The notes beneath the pieces are model-generated. The model was not told where the DNA came from and did no database searches. It saw only the letters and a list, made by a program, of their open reading frames with translations. Below are positions 32,179-38,595 of a stretch of 38,595 nucleotides of DNA, in pieces (position 1 is the first letter of the stretch; every line of letters starts with the position of its first letter). Source of the DNA: GAS188 sp035949255 (GTDB taxonomy: Bacteria > Pseudomonadota > Alphaproteobacteria > Rhizobiales > Beijerinckiaceae); the NCBI GenBank assembly GCA_035949255.1, contig DASZIL010000184.1, forward strand, positions 1 to 38,595, written 5' to 3'. The position numbers and the translations under genes are program-made.

Positions 32179-33504
32179 TCACGCCCCACGTCTTGCGACC
32201 TTTGCGGTTCGCTTGAACCTTGCGAGGCGAAAAGGTGTCGGGTCGACACAAGGTGGAGCGCCGGTCGCGAGCTCGGAGGCGAGCTTTCCGGCGCCGGGCC
32301 CGATGCCGAAGCCGTGGCCGGAAAATCCCGTGGCGACGATGAGGCCGGGCAGGCTCTCGACCGGCGAGATCACCGGCACGGCGTCGGGCGTCACATCGAT
32401 CAGCCCGCCCCAGGCGTTCTCGACCTTCATGTCGCGAAAGAACGGAAAGCCCTCGGCGATCGTGCTCCTCGCTTCCTCGATCTGGGCATCGTCGGGCGCG
32501 GGATCGAGGACCCTGATGTCCTCGAAGGGGGAGGGGGCATCGAGCTTCCATTGTCGCGGCATGCGCCATTCCTCGCGGAAACGTCCGGTGGCGCGAAGCT
32601 TCAGCTCGTCCCATCCCGTGATCAGCGAGGGCAGGAAATCGAAGAAGAGGCGGAAGGAATCGGGTGTGATATGCGAGATGCTCCCGTTGCGGCGCGACAC
32701 CGTGTAGCCGCCGTCGAGCCGCTTGCGGAACGAGAAGGTGGAACCGCCGACCGTCACCTCAGGCCCGCCCGGCATCGGCGCGGTGGCGAAGACGGAACCG
32801 AGCATCTTGAGCTGCGGCAGGTCGAGGCCCTCATTGCCGAGGAAGAGGCGCGACCAGGCACCGCCCGCGAGGATCACGGTATCGCAAGCGATGCGGCCCT
32901 TTTCGGTGATGACGCCCGCGACCTTGCCGCCCGCGATATCGAGGCCGCGCACGGCGCAATTCTCGGCGATCTTGGCGCCTTGCCGGCGTGCCGCTTCGGC
33001 GATCGCCGGCACCGCCTTTTGCGGCTCGGCGCGCGCATCGCTCGGCGTCATGAGCGCGCCGGCAAAACGGCGCGTCGTCCCCGGGAGAATATCGGCGAGC
33101 TCGCGCGTATCGACGATGCGCGAGGTGATCTGAAAGGGGCGCGCCGCGTCGAGCCAGGCCTTCTGGCTCGCCATCTCCTTCTCCGAATCGCAGAGATAGA
33201 GAATGCCGCAGCGGCTAAAGCCGGTTTCCGCCTCGCAAGCCTCGTTCATCGAGGCCCAGAGCCGTTGGCTCTCGAGGCACAGCGGGATCTCGGCGAGATC
33301 GCGCCCCATGGCGCGCACCCAGCCCCAGTTGCGGCCCGATTGCTCGCAAGCCACATATCCCTTCTCGCAAAGCGCGACGTCGATGCCAAGGCGCGACAGG
33401 AAAAACGCGGCGCTCACCCCGATGATGCCCCCGCCGATGACGACGACATCGGCGCGCGCCGGAAGCGCGGCATCGGCGTTGATCGTCTCGATACGCGGCA
33501 TCAT
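32179..33504 (-). CDS. FAD-dependent amine/D-amino-acid-type oxidoreductase (DAO family)
   Basis: A 441-residue flavoenzyme. The dinucleotide-binding motif DVVVIGGGIIGVSAAFFLSR is near residues 19-38. The DAO-family features that follow are EQSGRNWGWVRAMGRD, where most members have a similar S-x-x-N-x-G turn, VILAGGAWSRLF in the middle, and the C-terminal FAD-closing GLIVATGFSGHGFGIGPGAGKLASEL. Members oxidise amino acids, sarcosine, glycine or other amines to imines, using O2 or a quinone. ATG 33504 follows GAAGGGA; ATG 33501 is the next codon. It is the first gene of the oxidase-MFS-RidA series, 294 bp upstream of the transporter. Confidence 0.88.
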   Translation of the reverse strand: MMPRIETINADAALPARADVVVIGGGIIGVSAAFFLSRLGIDVALCEKGYVACEQSGRNWGWVRAMGRDLAEIPLCLESQRLWASMNEACEAETGFSRCGILYLCDSEKEMASQKAWLDAARPFQITSRIVDTRELADILPGTTRRFAGALMTPSDARAEPQKAVPAIAEAARRQGAKIAENCAVRGLDIAGGKVAGVITEKGRIACDTVILAGGAWSRLFLGNEGLDLPQLKMLGSVFATAPMPGGPEVTVGGSTFSFRKRLDGGYTVSRRNGSISHITPDSFRLFFDFLPSLITGWDELKLRATGRFREEWRMPRQWKLDAPSPFEDIRVLDPAPDDAQIEEARSTIAEGFPFFRDMKVENAWGGLIDVTPDAVPVISPVESLPGLIVATGFSGHGFGIGPGAGKLASELATGAPPCVDPTPFRLARFKRTAKVARRGA

Positions 33505-33793
33505 GAGGTTTGTCCCTTCGGGGGCGCAATTTGGAACAGAAGCGCACGTGCCGCAATCAACCGCGAGGGTGGGCCCGACTCCGGAAAACATGGACTCGGC
33601 ACCGTAGGCACGCTTTGGCTAGCCAGCCACCGAGCTTGCCGCTCGATGGCGGATGCGCGATTCCTTCCAATGAGAAGGTTCATACTTTATTGTAGGTCTA
33701 ATGCCTCAAGAAAGAGGAAACCGAAGCCTGGGATGGATCGAGCCTGTCGCTGTTCGTTTGGCCAGATTTCTCCAATCATCCGATCGTGTTTTC

Positions 33794-34007
33794 ATGCGCA
33801 AACCCACTCCATCACGGCGTCGTCGCCCCACCGCTTCAGTCAGAAATTTTCGTTGTCGGTCGCGACCGCTTCGCACGGATCAGCGCGGTCGAAGGAAGTG
33901 CGTTGACCGACGAGATGCGGGCGACCTTCGACTAATTTGACCGCGAAGGGCTGAGCGCGGATGAGCGCCGTCGGGCTATTGTCCGCCGCTTCACGCCGTC
34001 GCGTTGA
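33794..34007 (+). pseudogene. Small Fic-associated protein (possible antitoxin), broken
   Basis: Bases 33843-34004 spell EIFVVGRDRFARISAVEGSA, then LTDEMRATFD, a TAA stop at 33933-33935, and FDREGLSADERRRAIVRRF to TGA 34005-34007. The pattern resembles small alphaproteobacterial proteins encoded upstream of Fic toxins. The only usable start, ATG 33794 (MRKPTPSR), is in another frame, so a frameshift before 33843 is needed as well as reversal of the in-frame stop. The SAVEG segment recalls, but does not exactly match, the S/T-x3-E-G inhibitory motif of Fic antitoxins. Recognition is by pattern only. Confidence 0.55.
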
Positions 34008-34016
34008 TGCGGCCAG

Positions 34017-34154
34017 ATGTATGAAAGCGGTCCCGATCCCTATTGTTATCCCGGAACCAACGTCCTCAGGAAATCTTTAGTGGCACCCCGCATCGCAAAG
34101 CTGCCTTTGCGGCCAAACGCAAGCCGCGCTGCGCGACACCTGACTCAAGCATGA
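34017..34154 (+). pseudogene. Fic-family toxin, N-terminal remnant
   Basis: ATG 34017 lies 9 bp after the end of the preceding remnant. The first 17 codons read MYESGPDPYCYPGTNVL, very like the start of many Fic proteins (M-Y-E-x-x-x-DPYCYPGT-x-VL). After that the sequence departs from the family and stops at TGA 34152-34154. The Fic core, including the HxFx(D/E)GNGR AMPylation motif, is gone. A functional toxin is therefore excluded. The short family match and the tight pairing with the upstream remnant support the call. Confidence 0.6.
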
Positions 34155-34238
34155 GAAAACGGAAAGCCGGTCGTTGAAGCAGGAGGTTCGGCAAACCCTC
34201 CTTGTCGTGCCGGGCGCGACGGCTTATCGGTGAGGGCG

Positions 34239-34943
34239 ATGTCGAACAGCCCTGTGCTCAATCGTGCTCAACCTCGCGTTGGCGAGGCGAGTCATCGCGC
34301 TCTCAAGGGCCGCGTCGTGATCGCCACGCATAATTCGGGAAAGCTCACCGAGATGCGCGAGCTCTTGGCCCCTTTCGGTGTGGAAGCGGTCTCGGCCGGC
34401 GAACTCGATCTGCCGGTCCCTGTCGAAACGGGCCATATGTTCTGCGAGAATGCGGCAATCAAGGCGCGTGCGGCGGCCAAAGCGACCGGAATGGCGGCTC
34501 TCGCCGACGATTCGGGGCTTTGTGTCGACGCGCTCGATGGGGCGCCAGGGCTCTTTTCCGCCGATTGGGCCGTGAACAAGGATTTCAGGCCGGCGATGGA
34601 GCGCGTCGAGCGCGAGCTTGCGCGCCGCTTCGCGCTCTCGCCGAGCGAGCGGCGCGCGCATTTCGTCTCTGCTCTCGTGATCGCCTGGCCGGATGGCCAT
34701 GAGGAATTGTTCGAAGGCCGCGTGCATGGCCATCTCGTCTGGCCGCCGCGCGGCGAGGAGGGCTTCGGCTATGACCCGATGTTTCAGCCGCAAGGGCACG
34801 ACATGACCTTCGGTGAGATGATGGCGCAAGAAAAGCACGGCATCGACTGGACGGCGGCCGACAAGGCCCATGGCGCGCTCTCGCACCGGGCTCGCGCTTT
34901 CGTCGCGCTCGCGCGCGCCTGCCTCGAGCGGCCAAGAGCCTGA
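34239..34943 (+). CDS. rdgB: Non-canonical purine NTP pyrophosphatase (RdgB/HAM1)
   Basis: A 234-residue enzyme that hydrolyses ITP, dITP and XTP to monophosphates and pyrophosphate, keeping deaminated purines out of nucleic acids. Motifs are IATHNSGKLTEM (28-39), FCENAAIKARAAA (68-80), ALADDSGLCVDAL with the catalytic Asp pair at 90-91, GEEGFGYDPMF and LSHRARAF. It has about 20 extra N-terminal residues relative to E. coli RdgB, common in Rhizobiales. ATG 34239 is used; GTG 34230 is an alternative. hemW starts 4 bp after its stop, so the two form an operon. The region before it is decayed DNA rather than the rph gene often found here. Confidence 0.92.
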   Translation: MSNSPVLNRAQPRVGEASHRALKGRVVIATHNSGKLTEMRELLAPFGVEAVSAGELDLPVPVETGHMFCENAAIKARAAAKATGMAALADDSGLCVDALDGAPGLFSADWAVNKDFRPAMERVERELARRFALSPSERRAHFVSALVIAWPDGHEELFEGRVHGHLVWPPRGEEGFGYDPMFQPQGHDMTFGEMMAQEKHGIDWTAADKAHGALSHRARAFVALARACLERPRA

Positions 34944-34947
34944 ACCG

Positions 34948-36141
34948 ATGAGCGCGGCCGCCGCCTTGAAGAAGTCTCGCCCGCCGGCGCATGCCACGCG
35001 TGACGCAGGCTTCGGCGTCTATGTCCACTGGCCGTTCTGCCTCGCCAAATGCCCTTATTGCGATTTCAACAGCCATGTGCGGCATGCGCCGCCCGACCAG
35101 CCGCGCTTCGTCCGTGCCTTCGAGGCCGAGCTCGCCCATATGGGCGAGCTTGCGCCGGGCCGCACGGTGACGAGCATCTTCTTCGGCGGCGGCACGCCTT
35201 CGCTCATGGAGCCGCGAACCGTCGGCGCGATCCTTAATGCCATCGCGCGAATCTGGCCGGTCGATCGCCGGGTCGAGGTGACGCTCGAAGCCAATCCGAC
35301 GAGCGTCGAGGCGGCCCGTTTTCGCGGCTATCGCGAGGCCGGCGTCAACCGCGTGTCACTCGGCGTGCAGGCCTTGAACGATCAGGATTTGAAGATGCTC
35401 GGACGCATGCATTCAGTCGAGGAGGCGATGCGCGCCGTCACCATCGCCGTGTCGGTCTTCGAGCGCGTCTCCTTCGACCTCATCTACGCGCGCCCGGCGC
35501 AAGCTCCCGCCGCCTGGCGCGCCGAGCTCGAAACGGCGTTCTCGCGCGCCAGCGAGCATTTGTCGCTCTATCAGCTCACGCTCGAGCCCGGCACGCCCTT
35601 CGAGGCCTTGTGGCGCGCCGGAAAGCTCGATCCGCCGAAATCCGAGGCGGCTCGCGCCCTTTTTGAGGTGACGCAGGAGGTTTGCGCGCGCCATGGGCTT
35701 CCCGCCTATGAGGTATCGAACCATGCCCGGCCGGGCGCCGAATGCCGCCACAACCTCACCTACTGGCGCTATGGCGAATATGCGGGCGTGGGCCCGGGCG
35801 CGCATGGGCGGCTCGTCGCGCCGCGCGGCCGGCTGGCGCTCTCGACCGAGAAGCGCCCCGAGGCCTGGCTGCGGCAGGTGGCGGCGAAGGGGCATGGCGT
35901 CGTCGAGCGCGAGATCCTGTCGCGGCCCGACGAGGGAGACGAATTCCTCTTGATGGGGCTTCGCCTCACGGAAGGGATCGAGCCCGAGCGTTTCGCCGCG
36001 CTCGCCGGACGCGAGCTCGCGCCTGAGCGCCTCACGCATCTTACGGCGCTCGGCCTTATCGAGGAGCGCAAGGGTCGCTTGCGCGCGACCGCCGAGGGCT
36101 TCCTGGTGCTCGATGCGGTGGTCGCCGATCTCGCCGCTTGA
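34948..36141 (+). CDS. hemW: Radical SAM family haem chaperone HemW
   Basis: A 397-residue protein of the HemN-like radical SAM group. The cluster motif is CLAKCPYC (Cys31, Cys35, Cys38) in the HemW-specific context VHWPFCLAKCPYCDFNSH, followed by SIFFGGGTPSLM, EANPTS, RVSLGVQALND and SLYQLTLEPGTPF. HemW binds haem and delivers it to membrane-bound respiratory enzymes; it is not a coproporphyrinogen oxidase, though often so annotated. ATG 34948 is 4 bp after rdgB. A C-terminal winged-helix-like part (LTALGLIEERKGRLRATAEG) completes the family architecture. Confidence 0.92.
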   Translation: MSAAAALKKSRPPAHATRDAGFGVYVHWPFCLAKCPYCDFNSHVRHAPPDQPRFVRAFEAELAHMGELAPGRTVTSIFFGGGTPSLMEPRTVGAILNAIARIWPVDRRVEVTLEANPTSVEAARFRGYREAGVNRVSLGVQALNDQDLKMLGRMHSVEEAMRAVTIAVSVFERVSFDLIYARPAQAPAAWRAELETAFSRASEHLSLYQLTLEPGTPFEALWRAGKLDPPKSEAARALFEVTQEVCARHGLPAYEVSNHARPGAECRHNLTYWRYGEYAGVGPGAHGRLVAPRGRLALSTEKRPEAWLRQVAAKGHGVVEREILSRPDEGDEFLLMGLRLTEGIEPERFAALAGRELAPERLTHLTALGLIEERKGRLRATAEGFLVLDAVVADLAA

Positions 36142-36180
36142 AACGTGAGCTTTCCCTCGCGGCGCTGGCGCACGGTCTGG

Positions 36181-36223
36181 AAAGCCGGTTTCCACTTTTC
36201 AAGATCGTGCTAGAGCATGATTC
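36181..36223. repeat. REP-like element between hemW and ubiE (copy 2)
   Basis: The stretch AAAGCCGGTTTCCACTTTTC, followed by GATCGTGCTAGAGCATGATTCC, matches the common Rhizobiales intergenic repeat pattern (GAGCATGATC...GAAAAGTGGAAACCGG on the other strand). It shares about 19 of 30 aligned bases with the element at 7785-7834. GATCGTGCTAGAGCATGATT itself is an imperfect palindrome. It lies in the 137-bp gap between hemW and ubiE. Confidence 0.6.
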
Positions 36224-36278
36224 CACTGGAACGCGGCCTCTCCTCGAGAGGGCGCGGCCGTGCGTCGAAGGGATCGCA

Positions 36279-37034
36279 ATGGCAGGAACGAGTGGCGCCT
36301 CGCAAACGCATTTCGGCTTCTCGACGGTGCGCCTCGACGAGAAACAGCGGCTCGTGGACGATGTCTTCCGCCAGGTCGCTCGCCGCTACGACCTCATGAA
36401 CGACCTCATGTCGTTCGGCGTGCATCGCGCCTGGAAGAACGAATTCGTCGCGATGTTGCCGCCGCGCTCCTTCTCCTCCGTCATCGATGTCGCGGGAGGG
36501 ACGGGCGACATCGCCTTTCGCATCGTCGATGCCGGAGGGCCGCGCGTGCGGGTGACGCTTTGCGACATCAGTGCCGAGATGCTCGCGGTCGGCCGCGAGC
36601 GCGCGGGCGCCGGAAGGGCGGGGCAGCTCGCCTTCGCGCAAGGCAATGCCGAGGATCTGCCCTTCGCGGCGGCTTCCTTCGATGCCTATACGATCGCTTT
36701 CGGCATCCGCAATGTGCCCTCGATCGACAAGGCGCTGGCCGAGGCTTTTCGCGTGCTCAGGCTCGGCGGGCGCTTCCTCTGCCTTGAATTCTCGTCCGTC
36801 GACATGCCGGGGCTCGACACCCTCTACGACGCCTATTCGGCGAGGGTGATCCCGACGCTCGGCAAGCTCGTGGCGGGTGACGAGGGCGCCTATCGCTACC
36901 TCGTCGAGAGCATCCGCCGCTTTCCGCGCCCCGCCCTGTTCTCGCGCATGATCGAGCGCGCCGGGTTTCGCCGGGTGAAGCATCGCCCCTTGTCGGGGAA
37001 TATCGCGGCCATTCACTCGGCCTGGAAATTGTGA
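36279..37034 (+). CDS. ubiE: Ubiquinone/menaquinone C-methyltransferase UbiE
   Basis: A 251-residue SAM-dependent enzyme that C-methylates the benzoquinol intermediate of ubiquinone synthesis. Motifs are VDDVFRQVARRYDLMNDLMSFG at 26-47 (family signature), VIDVAGGTGDIAF at 68-80 (SAM site), TIAFGIRNVPSIDKAL and LCLEFSSVDMPG, with RYLVESIRRFP near the end. ATG 36279 is preceded by GAAGGGA (36267-36273). ubiB begins 13 bp after its stop, the arrangement seen widely in alphaproteobacteria, where both act at the membrane on the same pathway. Confidence 0.95.
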   Translation: MAGTSGASQTHFGFSTVRLDEKQRLVDDVFRQVARRYDLMNDLMSFGVHRAWKNEFVAMLPPRSFSSVIDVAGGTGDIAFRIVDAGGPRVRVTLCDISAEMLAVGRERAGAGRAGQLAFAQGNAEDLPFAAASFDAYTIAFGIRNVPSIDKALAEAFRVLRLGGRFLCLEFSSVDMPGLDTLYDAYSARVIPTLGKLVAGDEGAYRYLVESIRRFPRPALFSRMIERAGFRRVKHRPLSGNIAAIHSAWKL

Positions 37035-37047
37035 GCTCCCGCCCGCC

Positions 37048-38595
37048 GTGCTGACCGCCCCGATCCATCTCCTGCGTCTTGCGCGCGTCGGCTTCGTGCT
37101 GGCGCGCGAAGGCGCCTTCGGCATCGTCGATGAAGCCGCCATCCCGGCGGGCTTGCGGCTAGGCGTGAGGCTCGCGCGCCTGGTCGAGCGGCGCGGCGGC
37201 GATCCGGGCGCCGGGCTCGCGCAAGCCATGACGCGGCTTGGCCCTTCCTACGTGAAGTTCGGGCAGTTCCTGGCGACGAGGCCCGACATCGTAGGCGTCC
37301 GAGTGGCGAGCGGCCTCGAGCAGCTTCAGGACCGCATGGCGCCTTTCCCGCGTGCGCAAGCGATCACCATGATCGAAGCCGCGCTCGACAAGCCCGTGGC
37401 TGAGCTTTTTTCCGAATTCGGCGAGCCGGTCGCGGCCGCCTCCATCGCGCAAGTCCATAAGGCGTGCCTCACCGCGGGGGGCCAGCCGCGCCCTGTCGCG
37501 GTGAAGGTTTTGCGCCCCGGCATCGAGCCCCGCTTCAAGCGCGATCTCGCGGATATGCGCTTTGGCGCGCGGCTGATCGAGCGCATCGCTCCCACCATGC
37601 GCCGGCTTCGCCTCGCGGCCGTGGTCGAGACGCTGGCGCGCTCGGTGGCGATCGAGATGGATTTGCGGCTCGAGGCCGCGGCCCTTTCCGAATTCGCCGA
37701 GAACAGCAAGGACGATCCCGATTTCCGCGTGCCGAGCGTCGATTGGGAGCATACCGCGAAGGAAGTGCTGACCCTTGAATGGATCGACGGCCTACCGCTT
37801 TCCCAGATCGCCGAGATCGAGACGGCGGGTCATGATCGGGTGGCGCTCGCGCGCGTCGTGATCCAATCCTTCCTGCGCCAAGCGCTGGGCTCGGGTTTCT
37901 TCCACGCCGACATGCATCAGGGAAACCTGTTCGTGGACGCGCGCGGACGGCTGGTCGCGGTCGACTTCGGCATCATGGGCCGGCTCGGCGAGAAGGAGCG
38001 CCGCTTCCTCGCGGAGATTCTCTACGGCTTCATCACGCGCGACTATCGGCGCGTCGCCGAGGTGCATTTCGAGGCAGGCTATGTGCCGCACACCCATGCG
38101 ATCGGTGACTTCGCCCAGGCGCTGCGCGCCATCGGCGAGCCCATCCATCAGCGGCGCGCCGACCAGATCTCGATGGCGAAACTGTTGTCGCTGCTCTTCG
38201 AGGTGACGGCGCTCTTCGATATGAGGACGCGCACCGAGCTCGTCATGCTGCAGAAGACCATGGTGGTGGTCGAAGGCGTCGGCCGCATGCTCGATCCCAA
38301 GCTCGACATGTGGGCGACCGCCGATCCGGTGGTGCGGGAATGGATCACGCGCCACCTCGGGCCTGCCGGGCGCCTCGAGCAGGCGGCCGCGGCGCTTCAC
38401 GCCTTCGTCTCGGCCGCCGGCAAGCTGCCGGACCTCGTGACACGCTCCGAGCGCGTCCTGGCGCGGCTCGACCCGCCCGAGCTGCCGGACGACGCCGGGG
38501 GCATGCGCATCGACGAAGCCTCGATCGAGGCGATCGGCCGGGCCGAGGCGCGCGGCCAGCGCCTCTGGCACCTCGCGCTCTGGGTGATCGCGGCG
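37048..38595 (+). CDS. ubiB: Ubiquinone biosynthesis atypical kinase UbiB (3' truncated by window)
   Basis: The open frame runs to the right edge, giving 516 residues. It starts at GTG 37048 (then LTAPIHLLRLARVGFVLAREG, the typical start). UbiB is an atypical kinase-like ATPase needed for ubiquinone synthesis and extraction of lipid intermediates. Motifs are SYVKFGQFLATRPD (KxGQ, 68-81), AAASIAQVHKA (the Ala-rich nucleotide loop), AVKVLRPG (the ATP-binding Lys), EMDLRLEAAALSEF (ExD), FFHADMHQGNLF (catalytic loop) and AVDFGIMGRL (DFG). The C-terminal transmembrane helix pair that anchors the family begins at the very end (LWHLALWVIAA) and lies mostly outside the window. Confidence 0.95.
   Translation, partial: MLTAPIHLLRLARVGFVLAREGAFGIVDEAAIPAGLRLGVRLARLVERRGGDPGAGLAQAMTRLGPSYVKFGQFLATRPDIVGVRVASGLEQLQDRMAPFPRAQAITMIEAALDKPVAELFSEFGEPVAAASIAQVHKACLTAGGQPRPVAVKVLRPGIEPRFKRDLADMRFGARLIERIAPTMRRLRLAAVVETLARSVAIEMDLRLEAAALSEFAENSKDDPDFRVPSVDWEHTAKEVLTLEWIDGLPLSQIAEIETAGHDRVALARVVIQSFLRQALGSGFFHADMHQGNLFVDARGRLVAVDFGIMGRLGEKERRFLAEILYGFITRDYRRVAEVHFEAGYVPHTHAIGDFAQALRAIGEPIHQRRADQISMAKLLSLLFEVTALFDMRTRTELVMLQKTMVVVEGVGRMLDPKLDMWATADPVVREWITRHLGPAGRLEQAAAALHAFVSAAGKLPDLVTRSERVLARLDPPELPDDAGGMRIDEASIEAIGRAEARGQRLWHLALWVIAA

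Larger units (their letters stand above)
33505..34238. other. 734-bp region of decayed genes
   Basis: This lies between the divergent oxidase gene and rdgB. Its GC is lower than the flanks. It contains the remnant pair described at 33794-34154. The remaining bases (33505-33793 and 34155-34238) show no gene; the stretch around 33675-33710 is AT-rich and could hold a promoter. The decay is consistent with an old insertion next to the rdgB-hemW block. Confidence 0.6.

Noticed and set aside
33701..33940. 79-codon plus-strand frame (containing MRKPTPSR)
   Set aside because: Only its start is useful, as the likely original start of the broken Fic-associated gene; the rest is that gene read out of frame.

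Overview
The window is about 38.6 kb of GC-rich DNA from an alphaproteobacterium, most likely of the order Hyphomicrobiales (Rhizobiales). The pointers are the strong G/C third-position bias, the DUF2852 and DUF992 proteins typical of that group, the rdgB-hemW and ubiE-ubiB blocks, and short palindromic repeats of the GAGCATGA/CGGTTTCC type. There is no rRNA, tRNA or CRISPR array, so the genus cannot be fixed. Housekeeping and transport genes predominate, broken by at least three patches of lower GC that carry decayed or accessory genes.

Layout. 1-2320: the C-terminal part of an adenine deaminase followed by an AzgA-type purine permease. 2361-2888: an intact Phd/YefM-type antitoxin with a wrecked VapC-type PIN toxin. 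2985-7551: selO, an unassigned cobalamin-binding radical SAM protein and a GT4 glycosyltransferase. 8038-10742: pcaHG (protocatechuate 3,4-dioxygenase) and a convergent amidase. 11009-12197: a DUF2852 protein with an elaborate leader and a secreted DUF992 protein. 12221-14708: a phosphonate/phosphite-type ABC transporter (phnDCE) with a candidate PHO box. 15006-15836: a tandem universal stress protein. 15887-19310: a peptide/nickel-type ABC importer (two permeases and a fused double ATPase). 19539-20693: rlmE and a RidA-family protein.

20836-24003 is a compositionally different patch: a DUF4105 membrane protein, a 65-residue protein with a Tat-like leader that lacks the twin arginine, a lipoprotein alpha/beta hydrolase, and repeat-rich noncoding DNA. 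24004-27383 is livHMGF without a binding protein. 27564-29402 encodes a ClC chloride channel with CBS domains. 29873-33504 reads as a unit on the minus strand: FAD amine/amino-acid oxidase, MFS transporter and RidA, which could import an amine, oxidise it and clear the imine. 33794-34154 holds the remains of what looks like a Fic toxin and its small upstream partner. 34239-38595 is rdgB-hemW-ubiE-ubiB (nucleotide-pool cleaning, haem-chaperone family, ubiquinone synthesis), cut by the right edge.

The most notable points are the two decayed toxin-antitoxin loci, the DUF4105/small protein/lipoprotein-hydrolase patch with its inverted repeats and heptamer array, the switch-like leader before the DUF2852 gene, the oxidase-transporter-RidA unit, and two ABC importers without a local binding protein. 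No clearly new defence or mobile system was found. All assignments come from reading the sequence and from family knowledge; no searches were run.
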